From: Cryptomeria japonica
Taxonomy: Eukaryota > Streptophyta > Pinopsida > Cupressales > Cupressaceae
Direction of reading: 5' to 3'
DNA length: 64,000 nt
Assembly (NCBI RefSeq): GCF_030272615.1
Contig: NC_081405.1
Span: forward strand, 471,622,008 to 471,686,007
The position numbers were made by a program, and so were the translations under genes. The notes below the pieces were generated by a model that searched no databases, was not told the origin of the DNA, and saw nothing but the letters and a program-made list of their open reading frames with translations. Below, piece after piece: positions 1 to 12,666 of this stretch; position 1 is the stretch's first letter, and the number at the start of each line of letters is the position of its first letter.

Positions 1-229
1 GATCCACTGGTTTTCTGGACTCGTTTGTTGTGGATTTATCTTTTAAAAGTGTGAATTTAGTTCAAAAACGTATACCCGCCTGGACTTAGAGTAGGTCCGA
101 AGTGTAGAAGGTTAAAACAAACCTTGTCATATGTTGTCCTAGAAGTTTCCTTCTCTTTAGTATCTCTTCTGCACAAAGTTATCATCTTATTATAAGGATG
201 TTGAAGTGAATCAGATTTTGAAGACAACA
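1..229. other. left edge, no gene seen
   Basis: AT-rich sequence that does not match the LTR copies to its right. Homology to the chromovirus LTRs begins abruptly at about 230, so this is either flanking host DNA or another element. No coding signal was seen. Confidence 0.5.
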
Positions 230-2174
230 GATTATACGATATTTACTAGACATTTAAGTCTCTTCCATTTCTTCAAAACCGGATGCATGAGGTGGCGAAG
301 GTGGGGGTTAACGAGGGAAGAGGGAATGGGAAGGTGGGCCCCCATCCACCCTATACACCCTGGGCTAGCAAAAGCCGTAGGGAGTGGGGTCGATGGGGCC
401 CCACGTGCCCGCCTTACCTTCCACTAACCATTTGAACGCCCATTCCATTAAAGTTTGCAATGTCCTATACCAAATTTCGTACGGTGTAATGTTCATATAA
501 CTTTTGTAACGTCGAATTCATTCAAACAAACAAATAAAATGCAAATAAATATACATTTATTTATTTATAATTATTTATAATTATTTATAATATATGAAAA
601 TGGACTCATTAACTTTTCCAGGAGAATAAGAATAATAATACAGATAATAATAATAATAGCATAAATTTTATAAATCATTCATGAGTTAGTTTAATAGGGA
701 ATAATTTACATAGTGAATACAAATGAAATCATCTCATAAGATTGATAAGAGGGGAGAGGTAAAGCTGATCACAAAGGGAAGAGATGAGGTTTTAAGATTT
801 AATCCAAATCCATATTCAGAGAGGAGAAGGGATTTATTAAAGGAGAAATAATAAAAGAAAAATAACTTCAATCCACAGGTGATCAAAATATAAACACAGA
901 CATATATGATTTCACAGAGATCCTATTCAACAATTTTGTCTTATGTTGAGAAAATAATTTTTTTGATGAGATTTCCAGGGAAATAGTATTCATAGAGAGG
1001 GGTTCTGAAATAAATAAATAACAGAAAAAAATAATAAAGAGAATAAGAATCTAATCATAGGGATAAATAACACAGAGAACTAAATTGTTCAACAATGTAT
1101 AAAACTAGAGATTTATACTACATCATTCTCCTCCTTTTTTTTTCAAAGAGATTTATACTTCATTCTGCACAGAGAGTAATGAATACAATGAGGTTTATAT
1201 TTTATTATCAGACATTTTCTGTTCATAGAGAAGTAAGATTGAATGTAAGAGATAGATTTATATTTAAATTCCCAATCCAGTAATGAATTTAAGAGAAGAA
1301 TAACAAGGGCAGATTCATACAGAGAAGATTTTAATCTCAGAAAGAAATTTAAATAAGGAGAATATGATTTCTTTTTGCACAGATAAAACAAAGAAATCCT
1401 TTTGGAAAAGCAAAAGCAAGATCTAATATCTAAATGATAAAGCTATCCTTTGCATGCAAAATATGAAAATGCTTTTATCCATATTTATCCCTAAATAAGA
1501 CGTAAAGATTTACAATCTAATCATTTTCATTTTATTGTTTTTAAAGGAAGATCTAGAAGCTATTTTTGTTTATAATACAAATTTCTCATATGCAAAATGA
1601 GAGATGACAAGAAGAGAACCTTGCTTATCGAAGCTTGATGTTGAATCCTCTAGCTATCTTTTTGATCCTTCCTCGCAACTTGAGAGAAATCTTTCAAACA
1701 ACAACTTAAAAATCCTGCAACGAAAAATGAGACTACCAAAGAAGAATCCTACTACTAAAAACTTGGAAAATTTTCTTCAAAACATAATCAACAACTCCCT
1801 TCCTTGAAACTTGCATACAATTTTATAAGAAAAATCCCTCCATTCCACTATCTAGAGAATTTAATTAAAAAAAGAGATTCTTTTCCAATATTGGACTCAT
1901 GCAAATTGATTAAAACTTAGTGGGGGAGTTACATGCAAGGTGGTGGAGATTCCTCTAGAAGCTTCCAAATCCTTCTACAACATGTACCATAATTGGGAGT
2001 GGGAAGAAATAAAATAAAAATAAAAGTAATGCCTTTGAATTATATTCTCCAAGTGTGTGTGTGTTTATTATTATTTTTACTTTTATAACATTTCTTCAAT
2101 CATTTTAAATAGCTTAACCAAAAATATAATAGAATTGCATGTAAATCAAAAAGTGATAAAGGAGGGTTGTGACA
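230..2174 (-). repeat. truncated chromovirus LTR (3' LTR of left unit)
   Basis: This copy matches 7385-9322 and 14549-16490 almost throughout. On the minus strand it begins TGTCACAACC directly after a polypurine tract, as a 3' LTR should. It stops being homologous at about 230, so roughly 1.86 kb of its downstream end is absent compared with the complete copies. Confidence 0.88.
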
Positions 2175-2190
2175 TCCTCCCCCCCTTAAT
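2175..2190 (-). other. polypurine tract, left chromovirus unit
   Basis: On the minus strand a run TTAAGGGGGGGAGGA ends immediately before the LTR start TGTCACAACC. This is the usual plus-strand priming site of an LTR retrotransposon and fixes the LTR boundary at 2174/2175. Confidence 0.8.
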
Positions 2191-2263
2191 TTGTGCATCG
2201 TCCCGATGCACTTATTGAACGCATCCAAAAGAGTCTATAGTTTATGATTAAAACAAAAAAAGA

Positions 2264-5200
2264 AACAACTGTTGCATTTCCTTAGTATCCTCCCACATGG
2301 CATTCTTTTCATCATACTGATTCTATTGCACCTTGCATTGATCAACCTCTCTGTTGCGCAATTGGCACTAGCGCCTCTCCAAGATCTTGAATGGCTCTAT
2401 CATTATTCCTCCTATTTCCTGGACCTATAAAGCATCCCAATTCAAAATTTGTTTCTCATCGGGTACATACTTTTAAAGAAGTGATACATGGAAGACATCA
2501 TGGATTCGACTCAACTAGGGAGGTAAGGCCAATCGGTATGCAATTAGATTAATCCTTTCCAATATCTCAAAGGGTCCAACATTACGAGGTGCAAGCTTAT
2601 TCTTTTTCCCAAACCTTATGGAACTCTTGTGTGGCCTAACCCTTAGGAAGACTTTCTCTCCCACCTCAAACTCCCTTGGTGTCTTGTTTTTGTCTGCATA
2701 ACTTTTCTGCCTATCTGAGGCTTCCTTCAATCTTTGCCTAATTTCCTTAGTTTTCCTTTCCATCTCCTTCAACATATCTGGTCCAACTATTATTCTATCT
2801 TCAAGACTATCCCAACTCAAAGGTGTTCGACATGGCCTACCATACAATGCTTTGAAAGGTGTCATTCCCAAAGATGTTTGATATGCATTATTGTAAGCAA
2901 ATTCTACCAGAGGTACGTACTCTTCCTATTTCTTCTGTTGGTCTTCCATAATTTGATTTGTCCTTTCTGTTTGACCAGTTGTTTCAGGATGGTATGCAGT
3001 GCTAAAATTTAGTTGAGTTCCCAAAGTTGATTGAAGAGTTGTCCAAAATCTTGAAGTGAATCTAGCATCTCTATCTGATATGATTTTCTCTGGCATTCCA
3101 TGCAACCTAAATATTTCCTTACCAAAGCACCTAGCCAAGGTAGGTGCATCATCCGTCAAGTTCCCTGGTATAAAGTGTGCCACCTTTGTGAGTTTGTCAA
3201 TTACCACCATTATTGTATCATGCCTAGAAGGTGACGTGGGCAACCCTTGCACAAAATCCATGCTAATAACTTGCCACTTGTGTTGAGGTACATCATGTAA
3301 CTCTAACAATCCAGGTGGATGTCTATGTTCTGCCTTTACTCTTTGACACTCCAAACATTTAACCACATACTTGACTATGTCATTCTTCATCCCTTGCCAA
3401 AAGTATAACCTCTTTAAATCTACATAAAGTTTGTTAACTCCTGGGTGCCCTGAATAAGGGGCATTGTGAGCCTCCGACAAGAATACTTCCCTTAAGTTTC
3501 CTGAATTAGGAATATAGATTCTATTATTGAATCTGAGCAACCCATCTTCATCTAATGTATACCCTTCCATCTTGGGAACGGTTGGATCATGTTCTAATGT
3601 CAATTTGACTTTCTCATACCATGGTTCGTGTCCCTGCTCATCCATCACCTGCCTTTTGAAAGAAGTTTTGAATGTTGCTATAGTCATTAAGTGTCTCCTC
3701 CTACTTAAAGCATCTGCCGCCCTATTTTCCTTCCCCTTAATATATTCAATTTCAAAATCATATTCACTTAGAAACTCTAACCACCTTCTTTGTCTAGCAT
3801 TTAAGTGGGGTTGGGTACAGATGTACTTTAGTCCTTGGTTATCTGATTTTAACTCAAAGGGCTTCCCTAATAAGAAGTGCCTCCATTTCTGTAGGGCATG
3901 CACAATCACTGCTAACTCTAAGTCATGGGGTGCATAATTAACCTCATGAGTCTTCAGCTTCCTGGATTCGTAAGCTACTACCCCTTCATCTTGGACAAGT
4001 ACTCCTCCTAAACCTTCAATAGAAGCATCAGTTACGACTGTGAAGCATCCATTCTGATCTGGTACTTTTAGAATGGGTGCTGAAGTTAGTTTTCCCTTCA
4101 AGATTTGGAATGCCTTATCACTTTGTTCTGTCCACACAAACCTTTTACGCTTCCTCTATAGTGAGGTGATAGGGTTTGCTATCTTAGAGAATCCTTCCAC
4201 AAACCTCCTATAGTAACCTGCTAGCCCCATAAAGCTTCTTACCTCTGAAACATTTTTAGGGATCGGCCATTCTACTATTGCCTTTATCTTATCCGGATCA
4301 ACTGCTATTCCTTCCTTTCATATTATATGCCCAAGGTAGTGAATCTTTTCCTCGAAGAAGGCACATTTTGATAATTTCGCATATAACTTATGTTCTCTCA
4401 ACCTTTGCAAAATAATTTGTAGGTGTACTAAATATTCCTCCTCATTCCTAGAGTAAATCAATATCTCATCCAAAAATACCAAACCGAATTTATCCAAGTA
4501 GTCATGGAGTACACTTTTCATTAGATTCATAAATGCAACTGGGGCGTTGGTTACACTAAAAGGAACTACTGTGAATTCATAATGCCCATATCTAGTCCTA
4601 AAAGTTGTCTTCAGAATGTCTTCCTCCTTAATTCTGAGTTGATGGTACCCTGATCGAAGGTCTATCTTTGAGAAAAATGCTACTCCTTTCCTTTGGTCAA
4701 AAAGATCCTCTATTCGAGGTAAGGGATACCTATTCTTTATTGTGACCTTGTTCAACATCCTATAGTCGATGCATAGTCTTAAGGTTTCATCCTTTTTGTT
4801 AACGAATAAGATTGGTGCCCTCCATGGTGATACACTTCGCCTTATTAACCCCTTAGCTAAGAGTTCCTCTAATTGCATTTTGAGCTCTTGTAATTCAGTC
4901 GTGTTCATTCGGTAAGGTGCCCTTGATACTGGTTCAGCTCTCGGTAGTACTTCAATAGAAAATTCAAACTTCCCTTTAGGGTGTAAGTCGGGTAATTCTT
5001 CTGGAAAAACATCCTTGAATTCTTTTAAGAAAGGGGTATTTTCAAAGGTTGGGGTATTTTCCTCTTTTCCTTCATCAATTTCAACCATATAGATTAGGTC
5101 TCCTCTTCTTCTTTCCTTCTTTAATTGCATGGCTGATATGGTTTCTATAATAATGGGATTAAACTTCCCTTCAATTTTGACCCTTTTCCCCTCATCATCC

Positions 5201-5375
5201 AAACTTTCAACAACTTGTTATAGCAATCGACATTAGCTTGATCGTTTGTTAACCAACTCATTCCAATAATTACATCATATAATCCTAGGGGTGACACATA
5301 GAGGTCTACCCTTGTTTCAAACTCAGTAAATTGTATCCTTGCCCTCGGCAAATACTTAGTTACTTCCCTAGCCAT
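2264..5375 (-). pseudogene. chromovirus pol, left unit (PR remnant-RT-RNaseH-IN-chromodomain), broken
   Basis: Reading right to left: a protease remnant (5145-5375) with the late motif DVIIGMSWL but without the catalytic DTG region; reverse transcriptase (4318-5202) with the [12 protein letters not shown] block and a degraded active site, [10 protein letters not shown] where [10 protein letters not shown] is expected; then RNase H and integrase (2926-4137). The last part shows the zinc-finger cysteines CLECQRVK, the core Asp blocks (MDFVQGLP, IISDRDARF) and the AYHPETTGQTERTNQ block. The integrase C-terminus (2515-2871) carries the VGPFEIL (GPF/GPY-type) segment. Reading on to about 2264 there are fragments of a chromodomain (a VQ..NQYDEKNA.WED pattern), which places it in the chromoviruses. 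Frameshifts and stops separate the segments, and there is no gag. It is an inactive copy. Confidence 0.88.
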
Positions 5376-5511
5376 TCTAGGGTTTTACCTGAAAGTTAAA
5401 TTATGTAGTTAGTTCTTAATTTAAGATTTTTAAAATTTAATTTCTACCATTGCAAAACATTCCCTTAGTTGTATAAATTCAAGTGAGCACAAGGCCTAGA
5501 TTTGAACCTTT

Positions 5512-5523
5512 GCTCTGATACCA
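5512..5523 (-). other. primer binding site, left chromovirus unit
   Basis: The minus strand reads TGGTATCAGAGC, complementary to the 3' end of plant initiator tRNA-Met. It lies two bases inside the LTR end, which reads TTACA on that strand. This sets the LTR boundary at 5526. Confidence 0.88.
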
Positions 5524-5525
5524 CA

Positions 5526-8500
5526 TGTAATGACCCACCATTATCAACCCAACAAAATTGACCATTCTTTTTTTTTTTTTTTTTGCTTAATTTAATCATT
5601 GTGTTTCATTCAATTGCATACTCTGGGCATCCATCCATTTGGATTAGGAATTCATCCATCCGGGATGAGCATCTAACCATACGGGTTAGGCATCGGTACA
5701 TACGGGACATAAGATTTCATCTATCCAATACGGGATAGGCATCTATCCAATCGGGATAGGAGGTGCTCTGGCCAAAGACTTAGACTCATTGGGACCATTC
5801 GGGTCCTAAGCCACTCACTAAGTACTACACTCTTCTAATAGAAGTGCACCGAGATCATCGTCCTTAGGAATAAATAAATAACATAATACAAGGTTGAATT
5901 CTGCCTCGGAATTTGGCTTAAAGCCTCGAGAAGTCAAGCGAATCCATACGGGATTCCTTCCGAGTATGCATTGAATTAATTTTTCCTTTTTATTAGACCT
6001 ATCTTTCAAATTAGGATTCTATTCAATCATTCTATACCAAGCCTAGACCCCACCCACGAATGCCTGAGTACGAGGGACAACTCCATCCCAATACTGCTTA
6101 CATACCCGCTTCGGCACAGGATCAAGGCGTAAAGTATGTAGTTCTATTTTCTAGTCTATGGTTTGATGTAAACTAATTAGTGGGTACGCAACCCTTTCTA
6201 GGGTCAATGTCCCAGAGAGTTTCTCTGCGGTTGCTACCTACGGTGGTAGCGCTTAAGAAAAGGCTCAAGATGGCCTATCGTTTGTGGGCTAAAACAACTA
6301 GATCCTAATTCTAATCATAAGCGTCACCCTTGACCAAATTGTCAATCGACAACAATTCTTCGAGATTAAATCAATTTCATAAGAGCATTTCACTCATCAT
6401 CCCTATAGGAGTTTACTATGGTTTAACTCAGCGGGTGAAAGATCATTTTAGAATATCTTATTAAATTATCGATCCAAGGGGGATTACCCGCCCCTTGGAT
6501 TTTAACTTCCAAGTGTCCCTTATTACTCCCCGACGATTTATAGGGACGATGCCATAGACGTCGTTGATGCAGCTTTATTAGACGTTAAGTGCAGTAGTTC
6601 AACACGACGACATTACCCATAAGCGTGACCCAGAGGCACTGTATATACCAAACGCTGCTAAGTTTTGGTTTTCCGACTTCCTTTATTTAGTTTTTTAACT
6701 AAAAAGCTATGAAAAACATTATGCTTGAAAAACAATTATGAATTGAACATGCATAATTAGACATTGCAAAGCTTAACTAATTGAAATAACTACTTGATGA
6801 ACTACGTGGAATAAAACCATAACTAAGTTATTAATATTCAAAATTGAAATATAACTTGCATAACAATGACAATCATGAAACTTGCATATTAATAATTAAA
6901 CGTGTAACTTACATGAAGATAAATAAAATGTAGCACGCTAATCAATAAACACTAATAAGGTAACAAATATTCACACAATACAAGTATAGTGAAATTTACG
7001 TGCAAGATTAAGCAATATTCATTCCTATTATGAGATTATTGAGAAATAGAGTCACTAGTTCGAAATAAGCACAATTAGTTTAGACTTTAAACAAATTTTG
7101 GATCAAATCATATAAATTAATTTTTATTTATTTTTGTATGAATCTAAGATGCCAACTAAATGTCCCAATAAATTCCAATTGGATTGAAAGATTCCAATTA
7201 TTATTTTTTATTAAAACCACAATTATAATTTTTTTTTACTAAAGATTTATTTGAAAGTATTAGTTAACAATGAATCAAAATTTACTTATAAGTTTATCCA
7301 AGTTTATCATTACTAAACTAAAATTTAAGTTAACGATTTCTATTTTGCAATTTAAATAAAAAGAAAATGAATAAACTACCCATCGATTATACGATATTTA
7401 CTAGACATTGAAGTCTCTTCCATTTCTTGAAAACCGTATGCATGAGGTGACGAAGGTGGGGGTTAACGAGGGAAGAGGGAATGCGAAGGTGGGCCCCCAT
7501 CCACCCCATACACCCTGCACTAGCAAAAGCCACAGGGAGCGGGGTCGGTGGGGCCCCACATGCCCGCCTTACCTTCCACTAACCATTTGAACGCCCATTC
7601 CATTAAAGTTTGCAACGTCCTATATGAAATTTCGTACGGTGTAATGTTCATATAACTTTTGTAACGTCGAATTCATTCAAACAAACAAATAAAATGCAAA
7701 TAAATATACATTTATTTATTTATAATTATTTATAATATATGAAAATGGACTCATTAACTTTTGCAGGAGAATAAGAATAATAATACAGATAATAATGATA
7801 ATAGCATAAATTTTATAAATCATTCATGAGTTAGTTTAATAGGGAATAATTTACACAGTGAATACAAATGAAATCATCTCATAAGATTGATCAGAGGGGA
7901 GAGTTAAAGCTGATCACAGAGGGGAGATATGAGGTTTTAAGATTTAATCCAAATCTATATTCATAGAGCAGAAGGGATTTATTAAAGGAGAAACAATAAA
8001 AGAAAATAACTTCAATCCACAAGTGATCAAACTATAAACACATAGAGATATGATTTCACACAGATCCTATTCAACAATTTTGTCTTATGTTGAGAAAATA
8101 AATTTTTTGATGAGATTTCCAGGGAAATAGTATTCATAGAGAGGGGTTCTGAAATAAATAAATAACAGAAAGAAAAAAATAATGAGAATAAGAATCTAAT
8201 CACAGGGATAAATAACATAGAGAAATAAATTGTTCAACAATGTATAAAACTAGAGATTTATACTACATTATTCTCCTCCTTTTTTTTTCAGAGAGATTTA
8301 TACTTCATTCTGCACAGAGAGTAAAGAATACAGTGAGGTTTATATTTTATTATCAGAAATTTTCTGTTCACAGAGAAGTAAGATTGAATGTAAGAGACAG
8401 ATTTATATTTAAATTCCCAATCCAGTAATGAATTTAAGAGAAGAATAACAAGGACGGATTCATATAGAGAAGATTTTAATCTCAGAAAGAAATTTAATTA

Positions 8501-9322
8501 AGGAGAATATGATTTCTTTTTGCACAGATAAAAGAAAGAAATCCTTTTGGAAAAGTAAAAGCAAGATCTGATATCTAAATGATAAAGCTATCCTTTGCAT
8601 GCAAAATATGAAAATGCTTTTATCCATATTTATCACTAAATAAGAAGTAAAGATATACAATCTAATAATTTTCATTTTATTGTTTTTAAAGGAAGATCTA
8701 GAAGCTATTTTTTTTTTATAATACAAATTTCTCATATGCAAAATGAGAGATGACAAGAAGAGAACCTGGCTTATCGAAGCTTGATGTTGCATCCTCTAGC
8801 TATCCTTTTTATCCTTCCTTGCAACTTGAGAGAAATCTTTCAAACAACAACTTAAAAATCCTGCAACGAAAAATGAGACTACCAAAGAAGAATCCTACTA
8901 CTAAAAACTTGGGAAATTTTCTTCAAAACATAATCAACAACTCCCTTCCTTGAAACTTGCATACAATTTTATAAGAAAAATCCCTCAATTCCACTATCTA
9001 GAGAATTTAATTAAAAAAAGAGATTCTTTTCCAATATTGGACTCATGCAAATTGATTAAAACTTAGTGGGGGAGTTAAATGCAAGGTGGTGGAGATTCCT
9101 CTAGAAGCTTCCAAATCCTCCTACAACATGTGCCATAATTGGGAGTGGGAAGAAATAAAATAAAAATAAAAGTAATGCCTTTGAATTATATTCTCTAAGT
9201 ATGTGTGTGTTTATTATTATTTTTATTCTTTTATAACATTTATTCAATCATTTTAAATAGCTTAACCAAAAATATAATAGAATTGCATTTAAATCAAAAA
9301 GTGATAAAGGAGGGTTGTGACA
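5526..9322 (-). repeat. complete chromovirus LTR, shared by both units
   Basis: About 3797 bp, starting TGTAATGACCC and ending TTGTGACA on the plus strand (TG...CA). It is bounded on the left by the left unit's primer binding site and on the right by the right unit's polypurine tract, so it is a single LTR serving two internal regions. Small ORFs inside it are not supported as genes. It contains a tandem hairpin-unit array (5628-5761) and the segment repeated at 230 and 14549. Confidence 0.88.
5628..5761. repeat. tandem ~20-22 bp hairpin units in LTR
   Basis: Several degenerate units of the form CATC-TATCC-nnn-CGGGATAGG follow each other. Each unit is itself a small inverted repeat (TATCC/GGATA). 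The equivalent stretch in the right LTR (12770-12921) has one additional unit. Confidence 0.7.
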
Positions 9323-9337
9323 TCCTCCCCCCCTTAA
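9323..9337 (-). other. polypurine tract, right chromovirus unit
   Basis: The minus strand reads TTAAGGGGGGGAGGA directly before the LTR start TGTCACAACC, identical to the tract at 2175. Confidence 0.8.
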
Positions 9338-9410
9338 TTTGTGCATCGTCTCGATGCACTTATTGAACGCATCCAAAAGAGTCTATAGTTTATGATTAAA
9401 ACCAAAAAAA

Positions 9411-12400
9411 AAACAATTGCTGCATTTCCTTAGTATCCTCCCACGTGGCATTCTTTTCATCATACTGATTCTATTGCACCTTGCATTGATCAACCTCTCT
9501 ATTGTGCAATTGGCACTAGTGCCTCTCCAATTTTTTGAATGGCTCTATCATCATTCCTCCCATTTCCTGGACCTGTAAAGCATCCCAATTCAAAATGTGT
9601 TTCTCATCGAGTACATACTTTTTAAGAAGTGATACATGGAAGACATCATGGATTTGGCTCAACTGGGGAGGTATGGCCAACCGGTATGCAATTGGATTAA
9701 TCCTTTCCAATATCTCAAAGGGTCCAACATTACGAGGTGCAAGCTTAGTCTGTTTCCCAAATCTTATGGAACTCTTGTGTGGCCTAACTGTTAGGAAGAC
9801 TTTCTCTCCCACCTCAAACTCCCTTGGTGTCCTGTTTTTGTCTGCATAACTTTTCTGCCTATCTGAGGCTTCCTTCAATCTTTGCCTAATTTCCTTAGTT
9901 TTCCTTTCCATCTCCTTCAACATATCTGGTCCAACTATTATTCTATCTTCAAGACTATCCCAACTCAAAGGTGTTCAACATGGCCTACCATACAATGCTT
10001 CGAAAGGTGTCATTCCCAAAGATGTTTGATATGCATTATTTTAAGCAAATTCTACCAGAGGTAGGTACTCTTCCCATTTCTTCTATTGGTCTTTCATAAT
10101 TTGATTTGTCCTTTCTGTTGACCAGTGGTTTCAGGATGGTATGCAGTGCTAAAATTTAGTTGAGTTTCCAGAGTTGATTGAAGAGTTGTCCAAAATATTG
10201 AAGTGAATCTAGCATCTCTATCTGATATGATTTTCTTTGGCATTCCATGCAACCTAAATATTTCCTTAACAAAGCGCCTAGCCAAGGTAGGTGCATCATC
10301 CGTCAGGTTCCCTGGTATAAAGTGTGCCACCTTAGTGAGTTTGTCAATTACCACCATTATTGTATCATGCCTAGAAGGTGACGTGGGCAACTTGCACAAA
10401 AACCATGCTAATAACTTGCCACTTGTGCTGAGGTACATCATGTAACTGTAACAATCTAGGTGGATGTCTATGTTCTTCCTTTACTCTTTGACACTCCAAA
10501 CATTTAGCCACATACTTGACTATGTCATTCTTCAGCCCTTGCCAAAAGAATAACTTCTTTAAATCTGCATAAAGTTTGTTAGCTCCTAGGTGCACTGAAT
10601 AAGGGGCATTGTGGGCCTCCGACAAGAATACTTCCCTTAAGTTTCCTGAATTAGGAATATAGATTCTATTATTGAATCTGAGCAACCCATCTTCGTCTAA
10701 TGTATACGCTTCAATCTTAGGATCGGTTGGATCGTGTTCTAATGTCAATTTGACTTGCTCATACCATGGTTCGTGACCCTGCTCATCCATCACTTGCCTT
10801 TTGAAAGAAGTTTTGAATGTTACTATAGTCATTAAGTGTCTCCTCCTACTTAAAGCATCTGCCACCCTATTTCCCTTCCCCTGAATATATTCAATTTCAA
10901 AATTATATTCACTTAGAAACTCTAACCACCTTCTTTGTCTAGCATTTAAGTGGGGTTGGGTACAGATGTACTTTAGTCCTTGGTTATCTGATTTTAACTC
11001 AAAGGGCTTCCCTAATAAGAAGTGCCTCCATTTCTGTAGGGCATTCACAATCACTGCTAACTCTAAGTCATGGGGTGCATAATTAACCTCATGAGTCTTC
11101 AGCTTCCTGGATTCGTAAGCTACTACCCCTTCATCTTGGACAAGTACTCCTCCTAAACCTTCAATAGAAGCATCAGTTACGACTGTGAAGTGTCCATTCG
11201 GATCTGGTACTTTTAGAATGGGTGTTGAAGTTAGTTTTCCCTTCAAGAATTGGAATACATTATCACTTTGTTCTGTCCACACAAACCTTTTACCATTCCT
11301 CTGTAGTGAGGTGATAGGGTTTGCTATCTTAGAGAATCCTTCCACAAACCTCCTATAGTAACCTGCTAGCCCCATAAAGCTTCTTACCTCTGAAACGTTT
11401 TTAGGGATCAGTCATTCTACTATTGCCTTTATCTTATCTAAATCAATTGCTATTCCTTCCTTTGATATTATATGCCCAAGGTAGTGAATCTTTTCCTCGA
11501 AGAAGGCACATTTTGACAATTTCCCATATAACTTATGTTCTCTCAAACTTTGCAAAAGAATTTGTAGGTGTACTAAATGTTCCTCCTCATTCCTAGAGTA
11601 AATCAATATGTCATCCAGAAATACCAAAACAAATTTATCCAAGTAGTCATGGAGTACACTATTCATTACATTCATAAATGCAGCTGAGGTGTTGGTTACA
11701 CCAAAAGGAACTACTGTGAATTCATAATGCCCATATCTAGTCTTGAAAGTTGTCTTCAGAATGTCTTCCTCCTTAATTCTGAGTTGATGGTACCCTGATC
11801 GGAGGTCTATCTTCGAGAAAAATGCTGCTCCTTTCGTTTGGTCAAAAAGATCCTCTATTCGAGGTAAGGAATACCTATTCTTTATTGTGACCATGTTAAA
11901 CATCCTATAGTCGATGCATAGTCTTAAGGTTCCATCCTTTTTCTTAACGAATAAGATTGGCGCCCCCCATGGTGATACACTTGGCCTTATTAATCCCTTA
12001 GCTAAGAGTTCCTCTAATTGCCTGAGCTCTTGTAATTCAGTTGTGTTCATTCAGTAAGGTGCCCTTGATACTGGTTCAGCTCCTGGTAGTACTTCGATAG
12101 AAAAGTCAAACTTCCTTTTAGGGGGTAAGCCGTGTAATTCTTCTGGAAAAACATCCTTGAATTCTTGTAAGAAAGGGGTATTTTCAAAGGTTGGGGTATT
12201 TTCCTCTTTTCCTTCATCAATTTCAACCATATAGATTAGGCCTCCTCTTCTTCTTTCCTTCTTTAATTGCATGGCTGATATGGTTTCTATACTAATGGGT
12301 TTAAACTTGCCTTCAATTTTGACCCTTTTCCCCTCATCATCCAAACATTTAACAACTTGTTATAGCAATCTACATTAGCTTGATGCTTTGTTAACCAACT

Positions 12401-12520
12401 CATTCCAATAATTACATCATATAATCCTAGGGGTGACACATAGAGGTCTACCCTTGTTTCAAACTCAAGAAATTATATCCTTGCCCCCGGCAAATACTTA
12501 GTTACTTCCCCAGCCATTCT
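9411..12520 (-). pseudogene. chromovirus pol, right unit (PR remnant-RT-RNaseH-IN-chromodomain), broken
   Basis: Same order as the left unit. There is a protease remnant with an internal stop (about 12345-12520) and a linker (12051-12344). Reverse transcriptase (11412-12050) keeps the [10 protein letters not shown] active-site block intact. RNase H and the start of integrase lie at 10371-11375 and the integrase core, after a frameshift, at 10094-10441. The integrase C-terminus with VGPFEIL and FHVSLLKKY is at 9516-9968. A chromodomain remnant (QYDEKNATWEDTKEM) is read at about 9411-9515. Its stops and shifts largely differ from those of the left unit, so the two copies decayed separately after duplication. 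Both share the same loss of gag and the protease active site. Confidence 0.88.
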
Positions 12521-12652
12521 AGGGTTTTACCTGAAAGTTAAATTATGTAGTTAGTTCTTGATTTAAGATTTTAAAATTTAATTTCTACCATTGCAAAACA
12601 TTCCCTTAGTTGTATAAATGCAATTGAGGACAAGGCCTAGATTTGAACCTTT

Positions 12653-12664
12653 GCTCTGATACCA
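12653..12664 (-). other. primer binding site, right chromovirus unit
   Basis: The minus strand reads TGGTATCAGAGC (initiator tRNA-Met type), two bases from the LTR end at 12667. Confidence 0.87.
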
Positions 12665-12666
12665 CA

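Noticed and set aside
2734..3937. Plus-strand ORFs across the chromovirus pol
   Set aside because: Antisense shadows of integrase and RNase H on the minus strand.
5512..5523. TGGTATCAGAGC considered as part of a tRNA gene
   Set aside because: Only the primer-site complement is present and no tRNA fold surrounds it; the same holds at 12653, 24066 and 45518.
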